Shown in pieces: positions 8,113 to 16,165 of a stretch of DNA of 42,109 nucleotides. The stretch comes from a virus, in IMG/VR virus record IMGVR_UViG_3300028883_000080, positions 1 through 42,109 of that record; one strand, given 5' to 3'. A program made the translations under genes and the position numbers. The notes beneath the pieces are model-generated. The model was not told the DNA's origin. It did not search any database and saw only the letters and a list, made by a program, of their open reading frames with translations. Numbering within the stretch: position 1 is the first letter of the stretch; each line of letters opens with the position of its first letter.

Positions 8113-9072
8113 CTAGGTGATGCAGCCCGTTAGCGACCATGCGTACTCGGCACAGACTGTCTTCTGCACCGCTTGGTACTCCGTCTGTACGTACCACCCA
8201 CCACCGAGACCCCTGTTCGGGTCGAACCACTTGCGCGTACGCCACGGCGTACACTCAAGGTTGTACCCGAAGCTCGGGTCGTCGATGCTCGGTCTTGGGT
8301 TGACGTAGAGCAACCAGCACGCCTTCGCCGTCCAGATGCTTGCCGCCGTCGGCAGGGTCACCCCGCCGTCGTACGTGGTCTGGACGATGTCGGTCGCGAC
8401 CTTGTAGGAACCAGCGATGTACACATTCATCCCGAGCAGCCTAGAGGGAACTTCGTCGTAGTTCTCCAGCCTGTCGCTGTGGGTGTACTTCACTTGGTCC
8501 TGCCATGCCGCGCACTTCACCATCGCCGGAATGTTGTCCGCGTTGATGATGAGTGTGTTCGGCTTCTTGCCCGTCAGCGCCCGCATCCCCTCGGATGCCG
8601 TTGCGAAGTTGCCGAGCGGGTCGCCACTGGCAGCGGTCGACCATGCGGCCGAGAGACCCGTCGTGTTGCTCGTCGCCGTGATGGCAGCATTGACCGCCGC
8701 CACCGCACGTATCTCTTTGTTCAGGAGAAGCGAACGGCTGACCTTCTGCGTACCAGTCACCATAGGACGGACGGCAGGGTCGGCGTTGGCGATAGAGCGC
8801 GACGACACGAACGTCTTCAGGGCGCGAGCGGTACAGCGGTAGGTCGATGTGCTGGTGTGCCAATCGACCTCTGCCGCTTCGGAACGGTCCCCGATGGTAT
8901 CGCCGAGCGGCCACAGTTCCTCGTTGCCGAACAGGCGGTACTCCCCGGTCTCACCCTTCACAGGGACCGTAGGGAACACCTTGTCAGCGAGGAACCCGTC
9001 AGCGAGTGCGGGGTAGTGCTGCGCGACGTTGGTCAACGCAGCGTCAACGTGTACTTCCCTTGGACTTGGCAC
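8113..9072 (-). CDS. Major capsid protein (HK97 fold, probable)
   Basis: 319 residues. Typical traits are an N-terminal segment like ALTNVAQHYPALADGFLADKVFP, a long central helix region (residues about 110-150), and the LTGKKPNTLIINADNIPAMV part that resembles the P-domain of Mu-like and related major capsid proteins. It lies directly after a decoration-like gene and the scaffold/protease gene, which is the standard order. The start is GTG with AAGGGGCGGCTC before it. The 100-base gap upstream holds two perfect stem-loops that may stabilise this message. Capsid subunits form the icosahedral head; the gene is expected to be the most highly expressed of the late genes. Confidence 0.75.
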   Translation of the reverse strand: MPSPREVHVDAALTNVAQHYPALADGFLADKVFPTVPVKGETGEYRLFGNEELWPLGDTIGDRSEAAEVDWHTSTSTYRCTARALKTFVSSRSIANADPAVRPMVTGTQKVSRSLLLNKEIRAVAAVNAAITATSNTTGLSAAWSTAASGDPLGNFATASEGMRALTGKKPNTLIINADNIPAMVKCAAWQDQVKYTHSDRLENYDEVPSRLLGMNVYIAGSYKVATDIVQTTYDGGVTLPTAASIWTAKACWLLYVNPRPSIDDPSFGYNLECTPWRTRKWFDPNRGLGGGWYVQTEYQAVQKTVCAEYAWSLTGCIT

Positions 9073-9116
9073 GAGCCGCCCCTTTCAGTTGTCATGCGAT
9101 GCGGGATGGCTCGACA

Positions 9117-9153
9117 CCCGTGAGGCACGGGGTTGGCCCGACAGGACCGGGCC
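9117..9153 (-). other. Two stem-loops upstream of the capsid gene
   Basis: On the minus strand, GGCCCG/CGGGCC (9135-9153, loop of 7) is followed by CCCGTG/CACGGG (9117-9131, loop of 3). Neither is followed by a T run, so they are not intrinsic terminators. They fill the only real gap before the capsid gene and may protect or process its mRNA. Confidence 0.5.
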
Positions 9154-9171
9154 GCGAGCATACCAGAATGG

Positions 9172-9627
9172 CTATGTGACCGCCGGGTAGTACGGGACGT
9201 TCAGGTTCAACCACATGAACCCGATGTCCCCGTCTGCGTCGGGGTCGTTGAGTGTGATACCGTGCGTCATGTAGAGCGTCTGCGATGTCGACCCGGCAGG
9301 CTTCATCCTCCCAACCGCGTCGTCGATGCAGAGGAACCCGCCGATGGTACCTGAGCAGTCGGCGCCAGCGACGTAGCGGCTGACACCATGCACCTGCACC
9401 TCCACGTACCATTCGCCCGTGTCGGCCTCGGTCGCGGTCACCGCCTGCTGCGCGATGCCCGCTATCATGCCGCTCGTGGCGGTCGTCGCCTGCTTGACCT
9501 GCCCGACGGTCGTGTTGAACGCGACCGCCGAGAAGATAGCGATGCCCGCCGCCGCGTCGGTCACCTTATAGTTCAAGGTCTGGACGTACTGCACGCCGGG
9601 GACATCAGTGGTCGTTGCTACTCCCAT
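9172..9627 (-). CDS. Capsid decoration-like protein
   Basis: 151 residues, beta-rich and of low charge, with alternating Val, Thr and Ala strands (GIAIFSAVAFNTTVGQVKQA and IAGIAQQAVTATEADTGE). This pattern is common in small head decoration proteins (DUF2190-like) that bind the outside of HK97-type capsids. It lies between the protease/scaffold gene and the capsid gene, the usual place for a decoration protein. GGAGGTGACAGAGAC precedes the ATG. The assignment rests on pattern and order. Confidence 0.6.
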   Translation of the reverse strand: MGVATTTDVPGVQYVQTLNYKVTDAAAGIAIFSAVAFNTTVGQVKQATTATSGMIAGIAQQAVTATEADTGEWYVEVQVHGVSRYVAGADCSGTIGGFLCIDDAVGRMKPAGSTSQTLYMTHGITLNDPDADGDIGFMWLNLNVPYYPAVT

Positions 9628-9666
9628 GTCTCTGTCACCTCCTCGATGTGGAGCGAAGTGGTCGGG

Positions 9667-11196
9667 CTAGAGGTCGTCCCCCGCAAGCTCGACCGTAGCC
9701 TGTGCGACGGCGTCACCGAAGTGCAGGGTGTCGCCCGCCTCACTAGCCTCCTTGACCAGTTCCCTCGCACGAGCGATGACCTTCTCGGGCATCTCGCTGT
9801 GATGCACAGTGAGCGTGCCGTCTGTGGGTGGCGTGCCGTCATCGTCGTCTGGCTCGCCATCGCGAGGGTCACCCTCGTCGTTCGGACCGTCCTCGTTGAT
9901 GTTCACTACCTCTGCCATCGAGGACACCGCCTGCTCGAACACCGCCAGCGGTGTGACCTCGACCTTGGTCCCTTCGCCTGCCGAGAACTCGAACACCTCG
10001 GTACCAGCGAGGTACGCGTGGGTCGCCTCGAACTTCGGGCGGTCCACGGGCTTGACCCGCTTCTTGTGCTGCTCCATGAACGCGGTTGCCGCAGCCTTAC
10101 GGACTCGCGTACGCTCCTCCTCCAGTGCGACCTCGGCAGCCTTCTGGTCCTTCTCTGCCGCCGCTGCACGCTTCTCCGCAGCCTCGGCAGCATCCAGCTT
10201 CGCTCTGAGGTCGGCCTCGTTCTCGAAGCCAAGCTCCGAGAGGTTCACCGTCTTGCCCAATGCTCCTCCCTCCTCGGCCCCATCGTCGGGGACCAGTTCT
10301 AGCCCCTCGAACGACGTATCGCACTCATACGATAACGCCTGACCGGGGCCAGCCTCGTTCTGGTACATCCGCGCCAGTTGGTCGATAGGTGCCAGCCCCT
10401 TCATGGCAGGTGCCTTCCACCCAAGGACCGCGCCGTGGTCGAGGGCTAGCGAGAACAACTCCTGCCCCACCCGAACACCGAACTTGATGCCGGGGCTGAT
10501 ACGTGCGAACGCGCCCGCCCGCATCGCCTTCGCGAGAAGGGACGGAACACTCACCGCATCAGCGACTAGCTTCTTGCCTGCGATTCGCAGGTTGTCGAAG
10601 TACCCCGCGCTCATCAGACCCAACAGCTTCGATGCGCCATGGTCGGTGTGTTCACCCACTCGAACAGCCGCCCGCCACCCCAACTCCTTGAGCCGGGGCC
10701 AATCCGCGACGAGCGTACGGAACTGCTCCATCGTCGCGGTCCAGACCTTGCCGTCCTTGTCGACATGGCGCCCAAGCTCCGCTATCTCGATACCCTCGAC
10801 TGTCTCGGTCTTGTACTCGGCGTCGTCACCGTACTCGGCGTCGGTGTCCCCAAGCTCCTCCGGTGTCGCAGCACCCGCACCATCATACAGCCCGCTCACC
10901 GACAGACTGATGCAACCATCAGGGGCGCCCTCCTCCGTGTAGCCGTTGAGTTCGTACAGATACACGCGGTGAGGGTCGCTGCTCTTGTGGTCGGCGACCC
11001 ACTGCTTCGCCTTCGGCATCGTCCACCCACTGCTCCTAGAAAAGAGGTAGGTGATGACCCGCGTGCCGCCCTTCGAGAGCTTCGCGACCAGCGCCTTGAT
11101 GCCCTTGTCCGCGCTGATGACGATGGTGCGGATGGCGTCGCCTGTCATACCACGGGCGACCGGGACTCTGATGTACTGCTCGGTGACCTCTGGCAT
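9667..11196 (-). CDS. Head maturation protease with scaffold domain (Mu gpI-like)
   Basis: 509 residues. An N-terminal XkdF-like segment (GWTMPKAKQWVADH, residues about 57-70) is followed by a region resembling Mu I-protein, including FARISPGIKFGVRVG and LFSLALDHGAVLGWKAPAMKG near residues 230-270, the SP...ALxxxPAxkG pattern of this family. After residue 330 comes a long charged coiled coil (LRAKLDAAEAAEKRAAAAE) and an acidic tail, as expected of an assembly scaffold fused to its protease. The protease cleaves scaffold and capsid during head maturation. GGGAGGATAGG precedes the ATG. It precedes the decoration and capsid genes. Confidence 0.7.
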   Translation of the reverse strand: MPEVTEQYIRVPVARGMTGDAIRTIVISADKGIKALVAKLSKGGTRVITYLFSRSSGWTMPKAKQWVADHKSSDPHRVYLYELNGYTEEGAPDGCISLSVSGLYDGAGAATPEELGDTDAEYGDDAEYKTETVEGIEIAELGRHVDKDGKVWTATMEQFRTLVADWPRLKELGWRAAVRVGEHTDHGASKLLGLMSAGYFDNLRIAGKKLVADAVSVPSLLAKAMRAGAFARISPGIKFGVRVGQELFSLALDHGAVLGWKAPAMKGLAPIDQLARMYQNEAGPGQALSYECDTSFEGLELVPDDGAEEGGALGKTVNLSELGFENEADLRAKLDAAEAAEKRAAAAEKDQKAAEVALEEERTRVRKAAATAFMEQHKKRVKPVDRPKFEATHAYLAGTEVFEFSAGEGTKVEVTPLAVFEQAVSSMAEVVNINEDGPNDEGDPRDGEPDDDDGTPPTDGTLTVHHSEMPEKVIARARELVKEASEAGDTLHFGDAVAQATVELAGDDL

Positions 11197-11246
11197 CCTA
11201 TCCTCCCGTGCAAGTCATGGGACTCGCACCGACAAGTGCAAGCAGA

Positions 11247-11690
11247 CTACGGTATCACCTCCGTGGGCTGCGCCGACGGTGTGGTACCGTATGTGTCTGT
11301 ATGGGACTGTGCGACGTCAGCCGCTTCGGTTGCGTTGGTCCCATGACCGCACAGGCCGTACACCTCGAAGATGTTGCGACCACGGGCTAGGTCCATATTG
11401 GAGAGTGAGTGCAGCATCGAAGGCTTCTCTCTGGCGCAGGTCGGACAGACGTAGTAGACCGGGTGCAGCCGCGTCCGCACCCCGTCTGGCAGGGTCACGT
11501 ATGCGGGGAGTAACACGTGCATCCTTCCGGTCTTGTACTCCCGGCAGGCTTCACACAACAGCCCGCCATCCCTCGGTCGGAACAGACGGTCGAACTCCTC
11601 GGGACTTACTACCCTGCCCTTCGTCTTCTTGCGCCTACGGTGTGACACGACGACTACCTTCTTGTCAAGGCTAATCCCGCCACGACTCAT
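11247..11690 (-). CDS. Zinc-ribbon-like protein, 147 residues
   Basis: Basic N-terminus (SHRRRKKTKGR), then two Cys pairs, CEAC at about residue 45 and CPTC at about 83, which could bind one zinc ion. It ends in a Thr/Ala-rich tail without obvious structure. The start overlaps the end of the membrane glycosyltransferase gene by 20 bases, with GGGGGAG upstream of the ATG. It lies between a glycosyltransferase and the head protease, so it is part of the late operon. Function unknown; nucleic-acid binding is possible. Confidence 0.65.
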   Translation of the reverse strand: MSRGGISLDKKVVVVSHRRRKKTKGRVVSPEEFDRLFRPRDGGLLCEACREYKTGRMHVLLPAYVTLPDGVRTRLHPVYYVCPTCAREKPSMLHSLSNMDLARGRNIFEVYGLCGHGTNATEAADVAQSHTDTYGTTPSAQPTEVIP

Positions 11691-12561
11691 GCCACACGAC
11701 TCCCCCATCTGGCAGCGGAGAGGCATCACCGAACAACAACCCCACATCCCACGCGACGGCATAGACCAAGAACAGCCCCGCGACCGTCGCGGCGATTGGT
11801 GGCCACGGGAACAACAGCGGCAGGAACAACCAGTAGGCACGGCGGTTCTGCAGCTGTAGCTCGTACAGCCTGTACATACGTGGCCCCTTGACCTGTAGCG
11901 CGTAGATGAGGCGCCACAATCGCTTCGGGCTGTCGTAGCCGAATCCGAGCAGGTACGCGACGCCCGTCATGCTGACTACAGCGACCGGGAACGCCGCCAT
12001 GCCGATGTCGAGACCGCCACGGTACGCTATCACTAGCGGCACGAGGAACCATGCGTGTAGCCGCATCGAACACGCGACCCCCATCAGGGTCCACGCTAGC
12101 CAACCACTGTCTACGTGATACGCCAGCGCAGCCAGCACCAGAGGGACCGGGTTCGCCGTGCCAATCTCTAGGTTCCACTCGAAGGACGGCAGCACGGCAA
12201 CTAGGACCGGGATGAGCCACAAGCCGTACGTGGTCGGCCATAGTAGCCAGCACGCTATGAGAATCAAGGCACCCATGCACAGGGTCCACAACCCGTTCGC
12301 TACCACCTCGGCCCGCTTCCACAAGGCCGCGAACGGCCAGAACAGGAGTAGCAGGGGCCGTGGCCCGTTGTACGCCCAATAGATGCGGCGAGCGCACTGC
12401 CGTGTACCGAAGTACGGTCCATCCAGCGCACCCCGCTGACCCGCCGCTTCCATGTTGATAGGTGAATCCACGCCGAGCGTCGTCTGCCGACCCGTCAGGT
12501 ACACCCACCTGAGGACCATCCACAGACCCAACGTCAGTATTGCGGCCGTGCGTATATCCAT
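11671..12561 (-). CDS. Integral membrane glycosyltransferase, GT87-like
   Basis: 296 residues with about eight hydrophobic segments. The short loop pattern YNGPRPLLLLFWPFAALW and the later LEIGTANPVPLVLAALAY match the layout of GT87/DUF2029 polyprenyl-phosphate-dependent mannosyl- or hexosyltransferases (the 'YPP..ll..P' and 'GQ.N' motifs, here altered to NGPRP and GTAN). Such enzymes transfer a sugar from a lipid carrier on the periplasmic side of the membrane. GT87 proteins are usually about 400 residues, so this one is short. The start overlaps the stop of the zinc-ribbon gene (TGATG) and has a weak ribosome site, so translation is probably coupled. Finding it inside the head gene block is unusual. 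Confidence 0.6.
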   Translation of the reverse strand: MDIRTAAILTLGLWMVLRWVYLTGRQTTLGVDSPINMEAAGQRGALDGPYFGTRQCARRIYWAYNGPRPLLLLFWPFAALWKRAEVVANGLWTLCMGALILIACWLLWPTTYGLWLIPVLVAVLPSFEWNLEIGTANPVPLVLAALAYHVDSGWLAWTLMGVACSMRLHAWFLVPLVIAYRGGLDIGMAAFPVAVVSMTGVAYLLGFGYDSPKRLWRLIYALQVKGPRMYRLYELQLQNRRAYWLFLPLLFPWPPIAATVAGLFLVYAVAWDVGLLFGDASPLPDGGVVWHESWRD

Positions 12562-12764
12562 CAGAAGGGAATCCTGTTCGCGGCGGGAACGGCATCCAGA
12601 ACCTCGGAGGCCGTCAGTTGTATGGTCTCTTTGATGGCGAACTCCAGTGAGCAACCACAGCGGTCACACACCTCCGCGTCGGGTGCGATGGCCGACAACG
12701 GACACCCACAAGATGCACAGATGTATCGCACCAACGTACCTGTCACTGCCGTGTCGATGTCCAC
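12561..12764 (-). CDS. Small zinc-ribbon protein, 67 residues
   Basis: Contains CASCGCPL and CDRCGCSL, two CxxC pairs 18 residues apart, a compact zinc ribbon of the rubredoxin-like type. The rest is short and mildly acidic. The start is GTG, with AGGGGGTTAGACA upstream. It overlaps the membrane glycosyltransferase start (TGATG). Role unknown; the close coupling to the glycosyltransferase gene suggests co-expression rather than a shown functional link. Confidence 0.7.
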   Translation of the reverse strand: MDIDTAVTGTLVRYICASCGCPLSAIAPDAEVCDRCGCSLEFAIKETIQLTASEVLDAVPAANRIPF

Positions 12765-12787
12765 TGTCTAACCCCCTACTACTGCGA

Positions 12788-12840
12788 GGTCCGGCGCTCA
12801 ACAGAGCGTTGCCCCCCGATGTTGTCGCTCCTACCGGACC
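12788..12840 (-). other. Structured RNA element between small genes
   Basis: GGTCCGG (12788-12794) and CCGGACC (12834-12840) are perfectly complementary and enclose a second perfect stem CGCTC/GAGCG with an AACA loop on the plus strand. On the transcript this gives a two-stem element of about 53 nt just before the zinc-ribbon gene. There is no T run, so it is not a simple terminator. It may control access to the downstream GTG start. Confidence 0.4.
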
Positions 12841-12857
12841 CCGCAGCCCTGCTCCTG

Positions 12858-13025
12858 CTACGGTCGGCCGCGTCCACCACCACGGCCACCACCCCTACCT
12901 GCGCCGGGGCCGCCTCGGGAACAGCCGCCAGTGTTACGACCGCCTCGCTGACCTCCGCGCATCCCACTACCGCTACCACGCCCGTCACGCGGTCTACTGC
13001 CGCCGCTCGGCCGTCTGCTTGCCAA
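12858..13025 (-). CDS. Gly/Arg-rich (RGG-like) small protein
   Basis: A 55-residue reading frame from a TTG start with GGAGG six bases upstream. It is made almost only of Gly, Arg and Ser, with RGG-type repeats (RGGQRGGR, then GRGGGRGGGRGRP) and one Cys. Low-complexity RGG tracts bind RNA and single-stranded DNA in many proteins. An overlapping frame (12779-12988) is also open but lacks a ribosome site and has odd codon use. The gene fills the gap between a secreted protein gene and the zinc-ribbon gene. It could still be a chance frame in a GC-rich spacer. Confidence 0.45.
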   Translation of the reverse strand: MASRRPSGGSRPRDGRGSGSGMRGGQRGGRNTGGCSRGGPGAGRGGGRGGGRGRP

Positions 13026-13041
13026 GGTCAACCTCCTCCCT

Positions 13042-13602
13042 CTATTCGTACCCCACACCGATGAACTGATACTCGACGTACATCGACTCCGCGCCCGCCG
13101 CTCGCAGATACAGCGTGTCAGCGGGTACGTCCAACCAGCCCATCGTGTTCGTCGGAATGTACGCCTCTGCCAACAGCTTCTTGTTCCACCACTGCTCGAA
13201 CGCAGGAAGCGTATCATTGGCGCTCGCCGCCAATGTCTCGACCTCTGCGTAGACCGAAGCTATGCCTGCGCCCGTTGGCTCGGACGCGATGCAGACCAAC
13301 CCGGCCGCGTAGCCGCTGCCAGCGTTCGTGACCTTCAGGATGTCGATGCGCCATCGCACCAGCCGGGTCAGGCTCACAGGCACCACATCGAAGTGATGAG
13401 CGTGGGCGTTCAGTGTGTCACTGGTCACCACCCACGCAGGTGCTTGGAAGTTCACGTTCATCATGCCCGCCGACTCGACCGCCTCGGCCTCGTCTGCCAC
13501 TCCGAAGAAGCCGATGCACACGAACGCCGCAGCCGCCACGCAGAGCATCCCAAGCACGACCGTACCGACCACAGACGTAGCGCACCACTGTACTCGCGCC
13601 AT
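13042..13602 (-). CDS. Exported protein in the head operon, 186 residues
   Basis: The N-terminus has a long hydrophobic segment (about residues 10-32, ending near VADEAEA) that acts as a signal peptide or membrane anchor. The mature part is beta-rich and mildly acidic and ends with a strand pattern (LYLRAAGAESMYVEYQFIG) like small receptor or fibre-associated domains. AGGAGGGCGCT precedes the ATG, 9 bases after the portal gene stop. It resembles the secreted protein at 6379-6750 in size and composition. An exported protein directly after the portal gene is unusual. Function unknown. Confidence 0.7.
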   Translation of the reverse strand: MARVQWCATSVVGTVVLGMLCVAAAAFVCIGFFGVADEAEAVESAGMMNVNFQAPAWVVTSDTLNAHAHHFDVVPVSLTRLVRWRIDILKVTNAGSGYAAGLVCIASEPTGAGIASVYAEVETLAASANDTLPAFEQWWNKKLLAEAYIPTNTMGWLDVPADTLYLRAAGAESMYVEYQFIGVGYE

Positions 13603-13611
13603 AGCGCCCTC

Positions 13612-16152
13612 CTAGTCTATGACCCCGCTAGTCCACGCGGGGTCTCGCAGCTTCGCCGCTTCAAGTAGCTCCTCACGTGGGGCAAGACTGTACTGCTGCC
13701 CCTTTGTTACTGGTATCAGCATCGACCGACACTGATGATGCGCGGGTGGCGGCTCGACCTCCCCGCTATGGAACACCTTCCCGTCCATCTCCTCACAGTG
13801 GTCCGACGTACGGCTGTCGATGATGCTCGACCACTGGTTCGCCTCGACCCATAGCCCCGCCCTCTGCATCTGCACGACTCGTCCGTAGTTGTAGCCCCGC
13901 ATCGAGGCGTTCCGTACGATGACCTCTGTGTGCCACGGTCGGTACAGACCGCCCTTCGATGAGAGCCGCCCCGACCCGACCCACTCCTCGAAGCGTGCGT
14001 TGATTGTCGCCTCGACCGCTGACCAGTTGCCAGACGCGAAGCCCCGCTCGATGGCGAACTTCACATCACGTAGCAGTTCCCCGTGTTCATCTAGCTCCAG
14101 CCCTGCAATCCAGAACGCCCGCGCCTTCATCGCTGCCGCGTTCTTGGCGGTGATAGGTGTAAGCGTACCGAAGTACTGCCGCGCCTCCTTTGCATCGAAC
14201 GGACCTTCCTTGTACGGCATCTCATCGAACGCAAGGCACTCGGCGCCACGGTCGAACGCCTCGAACTCAACCTCGCCCGCCGTGCCGCGCTCTATCTCCT
14301 TGGAACAGTCGAGCGCACCCATGATGGCGCCCGTCAGTTCTGTGCGGTACAGGATGTCGCGGACCTTGCCGCGCCCGGTCCCGTCGATAGTGTCGAACGA
14401 ATAGAGGTCGAGCAGTGTTCCCGACCCATCCAGCAGGCCGCGCCGTCGCAGGTTATCGAGCAGCCGCCGCTGGATACGTGAGAAGGCCGCCACGATGTCC
14501 TTCTGCGCGTGGGCCTCCATCGCCCGCAGTCGGCGGTCGATGCCCTTGACGTCTACACCGACCGCCCTCTCCACGGCGCTCAACTCCCGCATGAACGCGG
14601 GGTTGTCATGCAGCCCCTTCTCGACCCGCGCCTCGGTCGTGCGCGAGAAACCTAGCACTTCACCGTCTGCTGCTTCCACCTTGGGCTTGGTGCCGGGTAC
14701 GCCCTTGGGTACGCTCACCTGCGTCTTGGTATCGTCGACCTTCTCCTTGTCCTCGTCAGTGTCGGGCGGCCGTTCGCGCATCTGCTTCGCCATCTTCTCG
14801 GCCTTGTGGGCGGCCTCCCGCTCCCGCTCCTCCCATTCCTCCTCCGTCACCTCCGAGAACTCGAGCAGCCGCCGTACCCGGTTCTCATCCTCACGACCCA
14901 CCTCCCCCACGACACCCTTCTCAGCCGCCATCACGAACGCGGTGACCACGGCAATCGCATCCTCGGGGTTCCGCTCGGGCCGCTTGTAGACCGGGTACGC
15001 ACCGTTCACATCGTAGTTGAGGTCGACGACCCGCTGGATGACCTGCTCCTGTATGCAGTTGGTGAGGTCCGTGTCCATGTCGCCACTGACCCACTCGAAC
15101 AGCCGTTGATGGACCGCCGCCTTCGCCTTCGACCCCACCTCTGTCTCGAAGGCAATCCCCATCTGTGTCGGCACGAGGATGCCCCGCAGTATCGCCGCCG
15201 CGCAGTAGGCGTCGAACTTCTGGAACTCCTCGTGGCTATGGCCCATCTTCTCCATCCAATCCAGTTCGACATCTGATGGCTTCGCTGCGCCCGCCGACGC
15301 CATGATGTGCTGAACCAGCTTCTCGTAGACGGCGACCTCGTTGGGTAGAATCCCCCTCGGATATGAAGCGACAGGCATCCCCGTGGCGGCCTTCTCGACG
15401 AACTGCGCCCACATCGGGAACACCAGCTTGCGGGCCTTGTAGTAGCGGTAGACGGAGCGCAACTGCGACCGCCCGTACGGCGACCCGAACGCATCCCCAT
15501 GGTCGTGCGCGTAGTGGACCCACTTGTCATACGGGAAGTGCTTGTCGGGTGTCCCGTCGGGCGGTGAGTACCGGATGCTCTCGACGTTCCCGTAGACGTC
15601 GAGGTCGAACCCGTAGTTGTCTGGCGGCTTGCAGGCGATACGTGAAAGGCCGACCTTCCCGGCGTACTCACCCTCCTTGATGAATCCGTACACAAGCTCC
15701 GCGAGAGCGAAGCCGTTCCATCTAGCGGTGAGCAGGCCAAGCTCTACCTGCTTGAACGGTCCCCGCATCATGGCGAGTACACGTTTTATGAAGTCGGCGA
15801 CCTCCTGCCCTTGTGGTTCCTCGGTCTCTGGCGGGTCTATGGTGTATCCAGCACCGACAACGCCTAGCGCGAGCAGGGTGGTCCCGGCCGCAACCGCTTC
15901 GTCCTTGAGCATATCCCGGTAGACGCTCAGACCTTTGGCTTGTACGAGGGTGTCGGGGTTCTCCTCCGACTCCCAACGCCCGAACTTCGAGTAGATGGCG
16001 CCAACCTCGCCCATCTGCATAGGCTTCTTGGGCTTCTCGGCCCCTGCCCATTCCCTCAGTCTGTCGCCGTACCACTCGGACTCGTGCCTGCGATAGAACA
16101 GACGAGTCTCGGGGTCGTAGCCAATGATGTAGTCCCCTACCTGAATCGGCAC
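13612..16152 (-). CDS. Portal protein fused to MuF head-morphogenesis domain
   Basis: 846 residues. The first half resembles the DUF935/Mu gp29 portal family: an N-terminal GEVGAIYSKFGRW segment, a helical GTTLLALGVVGAGYTID region, GFALAELVYGF, and the LVPTQMGIAFETEVGSKAKA region. An acidic linker (residues about 455-500) follows. The C-terminal part has a MuF (phage Mu F-like) domain: RNASMRGYNYGRVVQMQRAG, then the conserved DSRTSDHCEEMDGKVF and a PPAHHQCRS Cys/His ending. In Mu these are two proteins. The start is GTG at 16152, with AGGAGGTGGACC before it, 13 bases after the terminase stop. The portal forms the dodecameric DNA entry ring; MuF proteins are minor head components often injected with DNA. 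Confidence 0.8.
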   Translation of the reverse strand: MPIQVGDYIIGYDPETRLFYRRHESEWYGDRLREWAGAEKPKKPMQMGEVGAIYSKFGRWESEENPDTLVQAKGLSVYRDMLKDEAVAAGTTLLALGVVGAGYTIDPPETEEPQGQEVADFIKRVLAMMRGPFKQVELGLLTARWNGFALAELVYGFIKEGEYAGKVGLSRIACKPPDNYGFDLDVYGNVESIRYSPPDGTPDKHFPYDKWVHYAHDHGDAFGSPYGRSQLRSVYRYYKARKLVFPMWAQFVEKAATGMPVASYPRGILPNEVAVYEKLVQHIMASAGAAKPSDVELDWMEKMGHSHEEFQKFDAYCAAAILRGILVPTQMGIAFETEVGSKAKAAVHQRLFEWVSGDMDTDLTNCIQEQVIQRVVDLNYDVNGAYPVYKRPERNPEDAIAVVTAFVMAAEKGVVGEVGREDENRVRRLLEFSEVTEEEWEEREREAAHKAEKMAKQMRERPPDTDEDKEKVDDTKTQVSVPKGVPGTKPKVEAADGEVLGFSRTTEARVEKGLHDNPAFMRELSAVERAVGVDVKGIDRRLRAMEAHAQKDIVAAFSRIQRRLLDNLRRRGLLDGSGTLLDLYSFDTIDGTGRGKVRDILYRTELTGAIMGALDCSKEIERGTAGEVEFEAFDRGAECLAFDEMPYKEGPFDAKEARQYFGTLTPITAKNAAAMKARAFWIAGLELDEHGELLRDVKFAIERGFASGNWSAVEATINARFEEWVGSGRLSSKGGLYRPWHTEVIVRNASMRGYNYGRVVQMQRAGLWVEANQWSSIIDSRTSDHCEEMDGKVFHSGEVEPPPAHHQCRSMLIPVTKGQQYSLAPREELLEAAKLRDPAWTSGVID

Positions 16153-16165
16153 GGTCCACCTCCTG

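Noticed and set aside
8173-9123. 316-residue plus-strand reading frame
   Set aside because: Shadow of the major capsid gene.
9388-10302. 304-residue plus-strand reading frame
   Set aside because: Shadow of the decoration and scaffold/protease genes.
11197-11246. GTGCAAG repeats looking like part of a tRNA arm
   Set aside because: No cloverleaf can be built and the gap is only 50 bases.
12779-12988. 69-residue minus-strand frame overlapping the RGG-like frame
   Set aside because: No ribosome site and unlikely composition (Val/Ala runs); the RGG-like frame has a much better start. Not fully excluded.
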